From the NCBI GenBank assembly GCA_024690865.1, contig JAILON010000106.1:1-64000 (forward strand): 64,000 nt of DNA, read 5' to 3'. This document shows positions 25,820 to 33,917 of the stretch, piece by piece. The DNA is from Treponema sp. Lineage in GTDB: Bacteria; Spirochaetota; Spirochaetia; Treponematales; Treponemataceae. The notes beneath the pieces are model-generated. The model saw only the letters and a program-made list of their open reading frames with translations, did no database searches and had not been told where the DNA came from. Numbering within the stretch: the first letter of the stretch is position 1; each line of letters starts with the position of its first letter. Made by a program: the position numbers and the translations under genes.

Positions 25820-26473
25820 ATGAAAACATTCGTAAGAAAGTTCGGGGGATTACTGCCCCTGCTCCTGCTGCCGTTCCTACTCACGTCCTGCTTCGACTAC
25901 GTGCAGTCCGTCGGCAATAAGAACGGGAGGCAGCAGATTTACTACAAGGTGACCTTTTCCAAACCCCTTATGGAAATGATCGGCGAGAACACGCAGGAAT
26001 CGTGGCTCGATGATGAGACGCTGGAAAGCTTCGGCAACAAGGCCAGCCTGCGGAACATCGACACGGACCTGGAGTTCGGGGCGGAAATTTCCGCGGATCT
26101 GGATCCCAAAAGCCTGAACCCGGAGACGGATGGGGAGCTCATGGACCTGCTTCCACGGGTCTCGGGCAAGAAATGCCTAATACCATTCATGCCCGGAGAA
26201 AAGAGCGATGCCCTGGACGGCATGGCTGATTCGGCAGGCGAGGAGACCGGGGCAATGATGATTGCGATGCTGTCCACGCTCAAGGCCCGCGTCTTGGTGG
26301 ACAAGAGCCTCGTGCCTAAGATGAAATCCGCATGTTTTATCGGCAATGGAGTGGAGGACTACCAGATTCCTTTCTACGACTACGGTCCCGCCTGGTGCCT
26401 GGAGATCCCGCTCAACGTCCTGCTGGAACGGGAGTCCTACCAGCTGGGCACAATCGTCGTCACGAAAAAATAG
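25820..26473 (+). CDS. Predicted lipoprotein, paralogue of 41205-41846
   Basis: The 217-residue protein starts with a signal peptide and a lipobox ending in Cys (LLTSCFDYVQS). The ATG at 25820 has AAGGAGG in front. The body resembles the lipoprotein at 41205-41846. Both share DYVQSxGxKNG, the YYKxTxSK segment, xxRxxDTDLExGxE, the VPFxPG/IPFMPG segment and the C-terminal YPLPVFDYG/YQIPFYDYG. It would be anchored in a membrane facing the periplasm or cell surface. The family is not one I can name. Confidence 0.8.
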   Translation: MKTFVRKFGGLLPLLLLPFLLTSCFDYVQSVGNKNGRQQIYYKVTFSKPLMEMIGENTQESWLDDETLESFGNKASLRNIDTDLEFGAEISADLDPKSLNPETDGELMDLLPRVSGKKCLIPFMPGEKSDALDGMADSAGEETGAMMIAMLSTLKARVLVDKSLVPKMKSACFIGNGVEDYQIPFYDYGPAWCLEIPLNVLLERESYQLGTIVVTKK

Positions 26474-26572
26474 CAGGCCGCAGACGAAGCGCAGGCAACG
26501 GACAAAAAGACTAATGCAATTAGCTACGTCCGCATTTGCAATGTGGCCAGCCGCCCCTACCCGACAATCCCA

Positions 26573-26601
26573 TTGCAAAAAACCTGCCGGACGACTATAC
26601 T
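26573..26601 (+). promoter_or_regulatory. Promoter of the 26645-27536 gene group
   Basis: TTGCAA and TATACT are separated by exactly 17 bp, 43 bp before the ATG at 26645. The same -35 and spacing are used at 27645-27673. Confidence 0.65.
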
Positions 26602-26644
26602 ACCCTATAGACACACGCAGAACCGGGATGTTCGGGAGGAAATC

Positions 26645-26881
26645 ATGTCAAACGCAAAGAAGAAATGCGGTGCACTCGCCACGGCAGTAGTGTTCTGCCT
26701 GTTCATGGGCGGGTTTCTGACATTCATTTTTTTTGCAATCCTCAACTGCAGGGAGGTGCTCTTCCTGCTCGCCGTCTATGCGGTGGGAATCGCCTGCGCA
26801 ATCATCGGCACAATCGTAGCCCTCATTCTGAGGTTCAAAGAAATAGATTCAGGAGAAGAAGATGAAGCTCGTAAGTATTGA
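26645..26881 (+). CDS. Small membrane protein of unknown function
   Basis: The 78-residue protein has two hydrophobic segments (about residues 10-32 and 37-60) and an acidic C-terminal tail (IDSGEEDEARKY). GGAGG before the ATG at 26645 sets the start. Its end overlaps the YbjQ-family gene by 20 bp, so translation is probably coupled. No known family is evident. Confidence 0.72.
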   Translation: MSNAKKKCGALATAVVFCLFMGGFLTFIFFAILNCREVLFLLAVYAVGIACAIIGTIVALILRFKEIDSGEEDEARKY

Positions 26882-27179
26882 AAGCTACCCGGGAAAGGAA
26901 TACGAGGCCCTGGGACTGGTTCGGGGAACCGTAGTGTACTCCAAGAATTTCGGCCGTGACTTCATGGCCGGACTCAAGACGCTGGTCGGCGGCGAGATAG
27001 CGGGCTACACCGAAATGCTCAACGAGGCACGGCAGATAGCGACCAAACGCATGGTGGACGATGCAGAACGGCTTGGTGCGGACGCCATCATTGGAATCCG
27101 CTATGGCTCAGCCGCCGTCATGCAGGGGGCCGCCGAAATCGTGGCCTACGGAACCGCCATCAAGTTCAAGAACGCCTGA
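26862..27179 (+). CDS. YbjQ/UPF0145 family protein
   Basis: The 105-residue protein matches the UPF0145 (YbjQ) family in length and in the ending LGADAIIGIRYGSAAVMQG...EIVAYGTAIKF. The family forms ring-like oligomers and is called heavy-metal-binding by annotation, but its function is not established. The gene starts inside the end of the small membrane protein gene and is followed 9 bp later by a NifX-like gene. Confidence 0.88.
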   Translation: MKLVSIESYPGKEYEALGLVRGTVVYSKNFGRDFMAGLKTLVGGEIAGYTEMLNEARQIATKRMVDDAERLGADAIIGIRYGSAAVMQGAAEIVAYGTAIKFKNA

Positions 27180-27188
27180 GGAACACGA

Positions 27189-27536
27189 ATGAAGATAGCA
27201 GTTACTTACGACAAGGAGCACGGGACCGTTTTCCAGCACTTCGGCAAAACCGAATGGTTCAAGGTTTTTGAAATCGAGGATGGGAAAGTCGTTTCGTCGG
27301 AAGTAGTCGGCAATGGGGGGAACGGCCACCACGCCCTGCCCCCCTACCTGAAAAGCCTCGGTGTCCAGACCCTCATCCTAGGCAACCGGGGACAAGGGGC
27401 CATAGACGCAATCGCCGCCGCAGGGCTTCAGGAAGTACCGGGCATAACAGGAAGCGCAGACGAAGCGGCACGGCTTTTCGCAGCCGGGGAACTGAAAGGC
27501 AACCCCACTGCCCGTTGCATGCACCACGAACACTAA
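27189..27536 (+). CDS. NifB/NifX-type dinitrogenase cofactor-domain protein
   Basis: The 115-residue protein has the single NifX-like alpha/beta domain. It has MKIAVTYDKE at the N-terminus, FQHFGKTEWF, then LGVQTLILGNRGQGAIDAI near residues 57-75. These small proteins bind Fe-S or Fe-Mo cofactor clusters, or are of unknown use in organisms without nitrogenase. A histidine-rich end (CMHHEH) could bind metal. It is the last gene of the 26645-27536 group, with GAGGAA before the ATG. Confidence 0.88.
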   Translation: MKIAVTYDKEHGTVFQHFGKTEWFKVFEIEDGKVVSSEVVGNGGNGHHALPPYLKSLGVQTLILGNRGQGAIDAIAAAGLQEVPGITGSADEAARLFAAGELKGNPTARCMHHEH

Positions 27537-27644
27537 CCAAACATCATTAGGTCCACCCTAAAGCAAAATTCCGCCTGGAAACCTGAAATTGTGACACAGC
27601 CGGCCGGTCCGGCACGGGAGTACAGGCGGCCCGCAAAAAATTCA

Positions 27645-27673
27645 TTGCAAAAAGCCCCAGCCGGACTTATAAT
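27645..27673 (+). promoter_or_regulatory. Promoter giving a probable leaderless mRNA
   Basis: TTGCAA (27645-27650) and TATAAT (27668-27673) are separated by 17 bp. The ATG of the methyltransferase gene follows only 6 bp after the -10 box, so transcription would begin at or next to the start codon. Confidence 0.65.
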
Positions 27674-27679
27674 GTACCC

Positions 27680-28417
27680 ATGTACTCAATACAAAATATT
27701 GTGGAATACTATGATGAGCTGTTTCCCGTCACAACGGCCCAGAAGAAATTCTACGATGAATTAGTAAAAAATTATGCGGATCCCGTCAAAATCCTCTGCA
27801 TACAGTGCGGCACAGGAGTATTCGAAAGCATCCTCGCCCGCGAAGGCTTCGATGTCACTGGCATCGAGTTCCATGCCGACCTGCTGCACGCGGCCAGCAT
27901 GAGGAAGCGCAGCCAGCTCATGTCCATCCGCTTCTTCCAGATGGGCTACCAGGACATTGCCCGATTCTTGGGCAAGAGCTTCTACAACATAATTTCGATA
28001 CTCGACGACCAGATAATGCTCATTCCCGATGAGGAGCTGATGCTCCAGTTCTTCCGGGACGTCCGCGGACTGCTTACAGAAGGAGGCAGCTTCATCATCA
28101 GCATGCCCAACTTCGAAATAATGAAGCAGGGAATCCCCATGCAGCAGCTGCCCACCAGGGCCAGCATGAGGGCCAGCCTCTTCACCGAACTGTGGAAGAA
28201 CGACAACGGACATTTTTACATCAAGCAGAACCTTGAAACAGGAAACGGCAGCCTGCTCCCCATATTGGAGGACGAGCGCTCATATCCCCTCACCAGCAGC
28301 CAGCTGAAGGAATTCGCCGAAACCGCAGGCTTCAAGAACGTAGACCTGTTCGCAGGATTCGACAAGACACCATTTACCGGCCAGGAAGACGGCCTGATTG
28401 CCCTCTTGAAGGCGTAA
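27680..28417 (+). CDS. Class I SAM-dependent methyltransferase
   Basis: The 245-residue protein has a Rossmann-type methyltransferase fold. Motif I appears as VKILCIQCGTGVFESILA (about residues 35-52). Motif II appears as VTGIEFHADLLHAA with the acidic residue. A FYNIISILDDQIML strand follows near 110. The substrate is unknown. No ribosome site precedes the ATG, and the promoter lies 6 bp upstream, so the mRNA is probably leaderless. A start further downstream would remove motif I. Confidence 0.82.
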   Translation: MYSIQNIVEYYDELFPVTTAQKKFYDELVKNYADPVKILCIQCGTGVFESILAREGFDVTGIEFHADLLHAASMRKRSQLMSIRFFQMGYQDIARFLGKSFYNIISILDDQIMLIPDEELMLQFFRDVRGLLTEGGSFIISMPNFEIMKQGIPMQQLPTRASMRASLFTELWKNDNGHFYIKQNLETGNGSLLPILEDERSYPLTSSQLKEFAETAGFKNVDLFAGFDKTPFTGQEDGLIALLKA

Positions 28418-28486
28418 TCCCGACGGCGAAGTCCATTGACGCAACACAAACATGGCCGTCGCCGTAAACCCGGGCATGACTGGACA

Positions 28487-28981
28487 ATGGACGCGACGGA
28501 GCGGAGGCGGCTGGTCATCAGGACGCTGTGCCTGCTGGAAGAGAAGGGGCGCATCTCACTGGAAAAGAGTTTCATGCAGCACGGACGCTGCTCGGTCTAC
28601 CGGCACAGCGTCGCCGTCGCGCGGACGAGCCTGGACATGGCGGAACGCCTGCATCTCCGCGTCAACGCCCCGGAACTCGTGCGGGGGGCCCTGCTCCACG
28701 ACTACTTCCTCTACGACTGGCACACGGGCTACCCCGGCCCGCCCTGCACCCACGGCTTCACGCACCCCTTCATCGCGCTCAGGAACGCCGCGGCCGACTT
28801 CACGCTGACGGGACGAGAGAAGGACATCATATCCCGGCACATGTTCCCGCTCGTCCCCATTCCCCCGATGACCCGGGAAGGCTGGCTGGTCTGCCTCGCC
28901 GACAAACTCTGCGCCCTCCACGAGACCTTGTTCCAAAGGGGCGGTCGGCAGAGGTGGCAGGGGAAGAAGCCCGGCTTATGA
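28487..28981 (+). CDS. HD-domain phosphohydrolase-like protein
   Basis: The 164-residue protein carries an HD-type metal site. An N-terminal His lies in SVYRHSVAVA. The HD pair is in ALLHDYFLYDWH, and later H residues lie in THPFIALRN and SRHMFP. Such proteins hydrolyse nucleotides or phosphate esters; the substrate is unknown. The ATG at 28487 lacks a strong ribosome site, and a TTG at 28436 would add 17 residues. The 3' end overlaps the convergent CPBP protease gene by 6 bp. Confidence 0.78.
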   Translation: MDATERRRLVIRTLCLLEEKGRISLEKSFMQHGRCSVYRHSVAVARTSLDMAERLHLRVNAPELVRGALLHDYFLYDWHTGYPGPPCTHGFTHPFIALRNAAADFTLTGREKDIISRHMFPLVPIPPMTREGWLVCLADKLCALHETLFQRGGRQRWQGKKPGL

Positions 28982-29839
28982 CTCGCCGTACCTCGTCTCG
29001 AGCAACCTGCCGACATGGCCCGTCCCGAAGAACATCTCCCTGTTCATCAGCACAATCACCGCTGCGACAGCGGTCACGACAAGCGTCTCCACGCATTTCG
29101 TCTCGGGCGTCATGGCAATCTTTTCCTGCATGAAGTTCACGAACAGATGATATATCATGCACGCCAGTATGGAACGGTCACTTGCCAGGTACACCCACGT
29201 AATGATGAACCCCAGCGGTATGCCGCTCACGAAGAAGTTGACCACATACAGGGGGCTGACCATCAGGCCCGCCTGATAGGTACCCGGAATAAAAAGCAGC
29301 GGCAGATGCCACAATGACCATACGGTGCCAAAAATCATGGACTCCCAGAACCAGTTCATGTACGCGCCGATCGAGTCCTCGCAGTATCCTTTCCAGCCGA
29401 CTTCCTCTATAATCGAAGCGACCGTCACGGTCAGAAACGCACCTGCAATCCCGACACCGGTAAACGAAAAGTCCTCGGTAAACGAAAACTGGCTGAGCGG
29501 CTGCCCGAACAAGAGCGAGAGCAGTATCGAGCATGCCACTATCCCGGCAAACTGAAGGACGGCCAGCAGCACGTTGAGCCACTTTACCTTGTATAATCCG
29601 ATAAGCTTGATTTTCAAATCCTTCTTGAGCAGCTCGGATTTGGACATAAGCACGAACATGGTCGAAACGACTGCCGGGGCAAGAAGCCCGATCAGCATCA
29701 GCACGGCCCCGGGATTCCCCGGTACGAAGATTGCCGGAATCCAGAACATCCACGTGAACAGGTATGCCAGCACGAAGAACAGCACCGGCCGGTAGCGGTA
29801 GGGCTCAGCCCCGCTTTTCGTCAATTCGTTTGCTTTCAT
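28976..29839 (-). CDS. CPBP-family intramembrane metalloprotease
   Basis: The 287-residue membrane protein has about eight hydrophobic segments. The CPBP (Abi/Rce1-like) active site is present: Glu145-Glu146 in IIEEVGWKGY, and His178 in SLWHLPLLF. A further FVSGIPLGFIITW segment follows near residue 205. Family members cleave membrane proteins and often act in bacteriocin self-immunity or prenyl-protein processing. The target here is unknown. It has no obvious partner gene and a weak ribosome site. Confidence 0.88.
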   Translation of the reverse strand: MKANELTKSGAEPYRYRPVLFFVLAYLFTWMFWIPAIFVPGNPGAVLMLIGLLAPAVVSTMFVLMSKSELLKKDLKIKLIGLYKVKWLNVLLAVLQFAGIVACSILLSLLFGQPLSQFSFTEDFSFTGVGIAGAFLTVTVASIIEEVGWKGYCEDSIGAYMNWFWESMIFGTVWSLWHLPLLFIPGTYQAGLMVSPLYVVNFFVSGIPLGFIITWVYLASDRSILACMIYHLFVNFMQEKIAMTPETKCVETLVVTAVAAVIVLMNREMFFGTGHVGRLLETRYGES

Positions 29840-29859
29840 GGGAACACCATATCAAGGAT

Positions 29860-30297
29860 TCACGGCAACGGCAACGCTCCGCCCTCAATCCACTGGCACA
29901 TCCCCGCGCCGTGGTCTTCGGTCGGCCGTACTGTGAAGCCGAACTTTTTGTAGAAGTCCTCCTTGCCCGTGGCGGACATGAGACTGACCATGACCTTGTG
30001 GCCGGGCTTCAGTATGCTTTTGATGTAGGCCATCGCATCGTCCATCAGGGCGCGGCCGAGCCCCTGCCCCTGGAACTCCGGGCGGACAATCACGTCGGCG
30101 ATGTAGACGACGTAGCCGTGGTCCCAGAGCACGCGGAGGAAGGCGACAAGCTTCCCCTCCTTCCTGAACGCGCGCAGGTAGCTCGCGTGCTTGATTCCCT
30201 CGGCGGCCTGCTCCAGCGGGAACACGCCCCAGCCCACGAGCTTCCGCATCTCCATGAATTCTTCCGCCGTCACGTAATCCGTAATCTCATATTCCAT
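29860..30297 (-). CDS. GNAT-family N-acetyltransferase
   Basis: The 145-residue protein has the GNAT fold. Beta4 reads VYIADVIVRPEFQGQGLGRALM (about residues 69-90) with the acetyl-CoA pyrophosphate loop Q/RxxGxG. The FYKKFGF end strand is also typical. The acceptor is unknown. The ATG at 30297 begins the conserved domain; a much longer open frame upstream is composition only. It follows the ACT gene by 67 bp on the same strand. Confidence 0.88.
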   Translation of the reverse strand: MEYEITDYVTAEEFMEMRKLVGWGVFPLEQAAEGIKHASYLRAFRKEGKLVAFLRVLWDHGYVVYIADVIVRPEFQGQGLGRALMDDAMAYIKSILKPGHKVMVSLMSATGKEDFYKKFGFTVRPTEDHGAGMCQWIEGGALPLP

Positions 30298-30364
30298 CGT
30301 TCCAGTATGACAGAAAGCGGCAACTGATTCAACCGTCCGTGGGGCGGCAAGAGAGGAAGCCCGG

Positions 30365-30730
30365 TCAGACAACAGCGTATCCGGCGGCAGAGAGCGCATC
30401 CGCCGCCCGCGCGAAGTCCGCATCCCTGACCAGCACGTAGTCCGTGTCGTAGGTGGACACCGCGAAAAGCCCGATACCCCCGTCCGCCAGAAGCCCCGTA
30501 ATCCGCGAGAGGATTCCGACCAGCGAGAAGTCCAGCGTCCCCGCAATGCGGAAGGCACGCCAGCCGTCTTCCCAGGCGATGGTGCCCGCAGGGACTTCCT
30601 CGGTCCTACAGACGAGCGAGAGCTCCGTGTCCGTCCGCGCGGCAAATAAGAAGCTGTAGGGGCGCGACAGATCCCCGGCACCGGAAAGCTTGCAGACGGA
30701 GAGCGCATACGGAAGCCGTTCCAGCGTCAT
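30365..30730 (-). CDS. ACT-domain protein
   Basis: The 121-residue protein resembles stand-alone ACT proteins of the CASTOR/ACT_7 type. It has an N-terminal beta-rich half, then WRAFRIAGTLDFSLVGILSRITGLLADGGIGLFAVST (about 53-90). Such domains bind amino acids and regulate other proteins. The start overlaps the stop of the YitT-like gene as ATGA, so they are coupled. Its first residues (MTLERLPY) are present in a second, truncated copy at 31558-31587 because of the 113-bp duplication. Confidence 0.82.
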   Translation of the reverse strand: MTLERLPYALSVCKLSGAGDLSRPYSFLFAARTDTELSLVCRTEEVPAGTIAWEDGWRAFRIAGTLDFSLVGILSRITGLLADGGIGLFAVSTYDTDYVLVRDADFARAADALSAAGYAVV

Positions 30731-30820
30731 GGCTGACTGCCCTCCGGGGATTCCTGCGCGGGCTTCTCCGGCCCGGGAGCGGCATCCTCCGGTCCGAGAA
30801 GGGGGCGGGCGATTTTTCTG
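30708..30820. repeat. 113-bp direct repeat, copy A
   Basis: This copy spans the 3' end of the YitT-like gene and the first codons of the ACT gene. It matches 31558-31670 at 110 of 113 positions; the start points are 850 bp apart. Confidence 0.92.
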
Positions 30821-31449
30821 TTGAAGAGGTCGATCAGAGGCCCCATGAAGAAGGCAGTGATTATCGTACCCGCCCCCGCTATCGTCGGGATTTTCCCGGG
30901 CGCGTTCCCCGCCAGTACAAAGAGGGCACAGCCGGCGGCGACGCACACGAGGTCGGTGATGATCCTGATGTACTTGAACTTGCCCCAGTGCCATTTTTCG
31001 GACATGACGATAGCAACCGCATCGTAGGTGGAGACGCCGAGGCTCGCCGTCATGTAGAGGGATGAGCCGAAGCATATCACGACGATCCCGATGACCAGGC
31101 AGGCAATGCGGACGGGCAGCGAGGGGTCGGGGAGCAGCCCCTGCAGGAACGCGTAGCTGAACTGCGTGATGTAGCCCAAAAGGAAAAGGTTGATGAAGGT
31201 TGCAATCCCGATGTTGTGCCGGTCCGCGACAAGGCTGAACACGAGCAGCACCGCATTGACAATGACGTAGAGCGTACCGAACTCAATCGGAATCAGCGCG
31301 TCCAGACCGCTCATCAGCGACTGGAAGGGGTCAACTCCCAGGGCCGCCAGCTTGAACACGCCCACGCTCACCGCGCAGATGATTACGCCCGCGAGCGACA
31401 TGGCTATCCGCCGTTTCCTCGCGTTCAGGAATTCGATTATCTTTGACAC
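30727..31449 (-). CDS. YczE/YitT-like integral membrane protein
   Basis: The 240-residue protein has five to six membrane segments. Conserved glycine-rich ends include SVGVFKLAALGVDPFQSLMSGL near residue 25 and YMTASLGVSTYDAVAIVMSE near 125. This fits the YczE/YyaS/YitT-like family of unknown transport function. I chose the GTG at 31449 because GAGGAGAGG precedes it. The last 30 residues (RKIARPLLGPE...EGSQP) are shared with the Nudix protein through a DNA duplication. The stop overlaps the ACT gene start. Confidence 0.82.
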   Translation of the reverse strand: MSKIIEFLNARKRRIAMSLAGVIICAVSVGVFKLAALGVDPFQSLMSGLDALIPIEFGTLYVIVNAVLLVFSLVADRHNIGIATFINLFLLGYITQFSYAFLQGLLPDPSLPVRIACLVIGIVVICFGSSLYMTASLGVSTYDAVAIVMSEKWHWGKFKYIRIITDLVCVAAGCALFVLAGNAPGKIPTIAGAGTIITAFFMGPLIDLFNRKIARPLLGPEDAAPGPEKPAQESPEGSQP

Positions 31450-31557
31450 ATCCTCTCCTCGCGGCCGGGCGGACCCCCAGCCACCAGGCCCATTATGCGC
31501 ACAAAGGCAGGGCCTTGTAAATGGAAGAACGGCGGGATAACAGGAATTTACCCGCCG

Positions 31558-31670
31558 TACGGAAGCCGTTCCAGCGTCATGGCTGACTGCCCTCCGGGGC
31601 TTCCTGCGCGGGCTTCTCCGGCCTGGGAGCGGCATTCTCCGGTCCGAGAAGGGGGCGGGCGATTTTTCTG
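31558..31670. repeat. 113-bp direct repeat, copy B
   Basis: This copy supplies the final codons of the Nudix gene and a dead fragment of the ACT gene start. Differences from copy A are three single-base changes. Confidence 0.92.
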
Positions 31671-32074
31671 CTTGCAAGCAGGGCCGCCACCTTGTCCAGA
31701 ATCAGCAGGTCCGCCGGGAGCCATTTGACCGACCGCAGGCTTTCCGCCGAAAGCCATGCCGCGCTCTCGTGCTCAAGCAGTTCCGGCTCCCCGCCCGCAA
31801 GCGAACAGGCATAGCAGCGCATGGAAAGGTGGAAGGCCGGGTAGTCGTACTCTATCGTGTCCAGATACTCCCCTACCCGTATCTCGCAGGCAAGCTCCTC
31901 CCGTATCTCACGCTCAAGGGCGGCCTCGGGAGACTCTCCCTCCTCCACCTTGCCGCCGGGGAATTCCCACCAGCCCTTCCAGTCCCCGTAGCCCCGCTGG
32001 GTCGAAAGCACCTGCCGCCCCGCGTCCGCACCCTCCCTGAGTATGATTGCCGCGACGACGCTGATTGTCTTCAT
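31577..32074 (-). CDS. Nudix hydrolase with a borrowed C-terminal tail
   Basis: The 165-residue protein is a MutT-like (deoxy)nucleoside triphosphate pyrophosphohydrolase. The Nudix box spans about residues 40-62 (GKVEEGESPEAALEREIREEL). The fold should end near residue 134 (LLILDKVAALL). The last 30 residues copy the tail of the YitT-like protein and come from the 113-bp repeat. The start overlaps the stop of the WYL regulator gene as ATGA and follows GGAGGAGG. The added tail probably replaced the original stop and terminator. Confidence 0.87.
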   Translation of the reverse strand: MKTISVVAAIILREGADAGRQVLSTQRGYGDWKGWWEFPGGKVEEGESPEAALEREIREELACEIRVGEYLDTIEYDYPAFHLSMRCYACSLAGGEPELLEHESAAWLSAESLRSVKWLPADLLILDKVAALLASRKIARPLLGPENAAPRPEKPAQEAPEGSQP

Positions 32075-33018
32075 GCCGAACCTCCTCCAGTTTCATACAG
32101 GCGCAAGAGACTCCGGGCCCTGCGCCTCAGCTCCGCACGGACATGGGGCGGCGAAAGGCATTCGCACTTGTCCCCGAAGCCCAGGAGCATATCATAGTAG
32201 TAGTCCCGCTCAATGAACGGATACGCCACGCGGTAATATCCTTCCCCGTCCGGCGCAACGCGGTCATAGGAACAGAACTCAAGCACCCTGTCAAGGATGG
32301 ACTCATGTATGCGGAGCTGGATCGTCACCTGCATGCGCCCAGCAGTTTCCTCGAAGTCAAGGACAGGCTTCTCATATTCCCTCGGGGTAAAGCGTTCCTC
32401 CAGCAGCCTCAGTTCCGTCATCCGCGACAGGCGGAAGAGGCGGAAGCCGTTCCTGACCCGGCAGAACGCCAGGACATACCAGCTGCGCCCCTTGAGGACG
32501 AGCTGGCACGGCTCCGCAGTCCGCTCCGTCCTGACGCTGTGCCCGTCGATATAGGAAAAAGAAATCACTTTGCTTTCCTGCAGGGACTTTTTGACAAGCT
32601 CCAGCGCACGGGTGACGCTGCCGTTCCCCATCCACGGATTCAGGTCTATGAGGATTTGGCTTGCCTTGAACTCAACCGCCCGTGCCTGCTCCGGCGGGAC
32701 GAAACTCCTTAGCTTTGCAAGCGCACGGTCCGCCTCCTTGCCGTGGACCAATCCAGAAAGATTCGTCAGGCCCGTCAGAAGGGCAGAAAGCTCATCCGCC
32801 GAGAAGACCTTCTTGTCAAGCTTGTACTGTGGCATAATCTCGATGCCGCCGCCCGTGCCCGCCGTGGCGCGGACGGGAACGCCCGCCATGCCGATGGCCT
32901 CGATGTCGCGGTATATCGTGCGCGGGGAAACCTCAAACAGGTCCGCAAGCTCCCGTGCGCTCACCCGCTCTTTTTCCAAGAGAAGCATGATGATGCCGAC
33001 AAGACGATCAATTTTCAT
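32071..33018 (-). CDS. WYL-domain transcriptional regulator (YafY type)
   Basis: The 315-residue protein has an N-terminal DeoR-type helix-turn-helix (ARELADLFEVSPRTIYRDI, about residues 21-39). A WYL domain follows, with RSWYVLAFCRVRNGFRLFRLSRM near 182-205, and a C-terminal WCX part. WYL regulators sense nucleic acids or other ligands and often control defence or repair genes. The ATG at 33018 is preferred over the TTG two codons earlier. It is the first gene of a run through Nudix, YitT-like and ACT genes and diverges from the DJ-1 gene. Confidence 0.88.
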   Translation of the reverse strand: MKIDRLVGIIMLLLEKERVSARELADLFEVSPRTIYRDIEAIGMAGVPVRATAGTGGGIEIMPQYKLDKKVFSADELSALLTGLTNLSGLVHGKEADRALAKLRSFVPPEQARAVEFKASQILIDLNPWMGNGSVTRALELVKKSLQESKVISFSYIDGHSVRTERTAEPCQLVLKGRSWYVLAFCRVRNGFRLFRLSRMTELRLLEERFTPREYEKPVLDFEETAGRMQVTIQLRIHESILDRVLEFCSYDRVAPDGEGYYRVAYPFIERDYYYDMLLGFGDKCECLSPPHVRAELRRRARSLLRLYETGGGSA

Positions 33019-33153
33019 CCGCAAAAAACTTCCACCCGAATTTTATATTCTTGCCATACAGTTGTCAACAATCAGGCGCTAGCATGGGCAAAGACAACTG
33101 CGCCGCCGTCTGCCATGCGGATGCGAACGGCGACGAATGTACAGGAGGAAGCT

Positions 33154-33777
33154 ATGTTTACGATGTATGTGTATGTGCTTGACACCCTTGCGGACTGGGA
33201 AACCGCCCCCGTCATGGCCGAACTGAACTCACGGCGTTTTTTCAGGAAGGGAGCACCGGAAGTCGCCGTAAAGACGGCCGGCCTCTCAAGGGAACCCGTC
33301 AGGACGATGGGCGGACTGTCAATCATCCCCGACTGCGTGCTGGACGACATCTCGCCGGATGACAGGACGCTGCTCCTTCTGCCGGGCGCGGACAGATGGG
33401 CCGAACCGGAACACGCCGCCGCCATCGGAAAGGCCCGGGACCTGCTTTCCTGCGGAGGAATCGTCTGCGCAATCTGCGGGGCAACGGTCGCGCTGGCACA
33501 CGCGGGAATGCTGAACGACCGCCCGCACACGAGCAACGGCAGGGGATTTCTGGAAAGCTTCTGCCCGAACTACAGGGGGCAGCACCTGTATGTCGATGAG
33601 CCCGCCGTCGCGGACGGCAACATGATTACCGCAGCGGCCACGGGAGCCCTGCCGTTCGCGCGGAAAATCATCGAAAAGCTCGGCGTGTTCAGCCCCGAGA
33701 CGCTCAAAGCGTGGTACGCCTATTTCAGCAGCGGCAGGCCGGAGCACTTCTTCGCCCTGATGCAGAGCGTACAGTAA
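33154..33777 (+). CDS. DJ-1/PfpI-family protein
   Basis: The 207-residue protein has the class-I-glutamine-amidotransferase-like fold. The nucleophile elbow AICGATVALA places the reactive Cys at 108. An acidic residue lies early (Glu16) as in DJ-1. Members act as deglycase/glyoxalase, chaperone or protease; the activity here is unknown. The ATG at 33154 follows AGGAGGA. The last 80 bp of the gene exist as a second copy at 41044-41127. Confidence 0.88.
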   Translation: MFTMYVYVLDTLADWETAPVMAELNSRRFFRKGAPEVAVKTAGLSREPVRTMGGLSIIPDCVLDDISPDDRTLLLLPGADRWAEPEHAAAIGKARDLLSCGGIVCAICGATVALAHAGMLNDRPHTSNGRGFLESFCPNYRGQHLYVDEPAVADGNMITAAATGALPFARKIIEKLGVFSPETLKAWYAYFSSGRPEHFFALMQSVQ

Positions 33778-33781
33778 AAGC
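33698..33781 (+). repeat. 84-bp repeat, parent copy (end of DJ-1 gene)
   Basis: This segment matches 41044-41127 at 82 of 84 positions, in the same orientation and about 7.3 kb apart. Confidence 0.9.
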
Positions 33782-33917
33782 TACGGCAAGGACAAATCGC
33801 AATCGAATACACACCCACCCCGAATCCAAGGGGGAGTGTTGAAAAGAAGACGTTTCAATGCTATTAATAGCCTCACTTTATATTTTGCTTTTTGCAGGAA
33901 AAACTGCAACTAACTAT

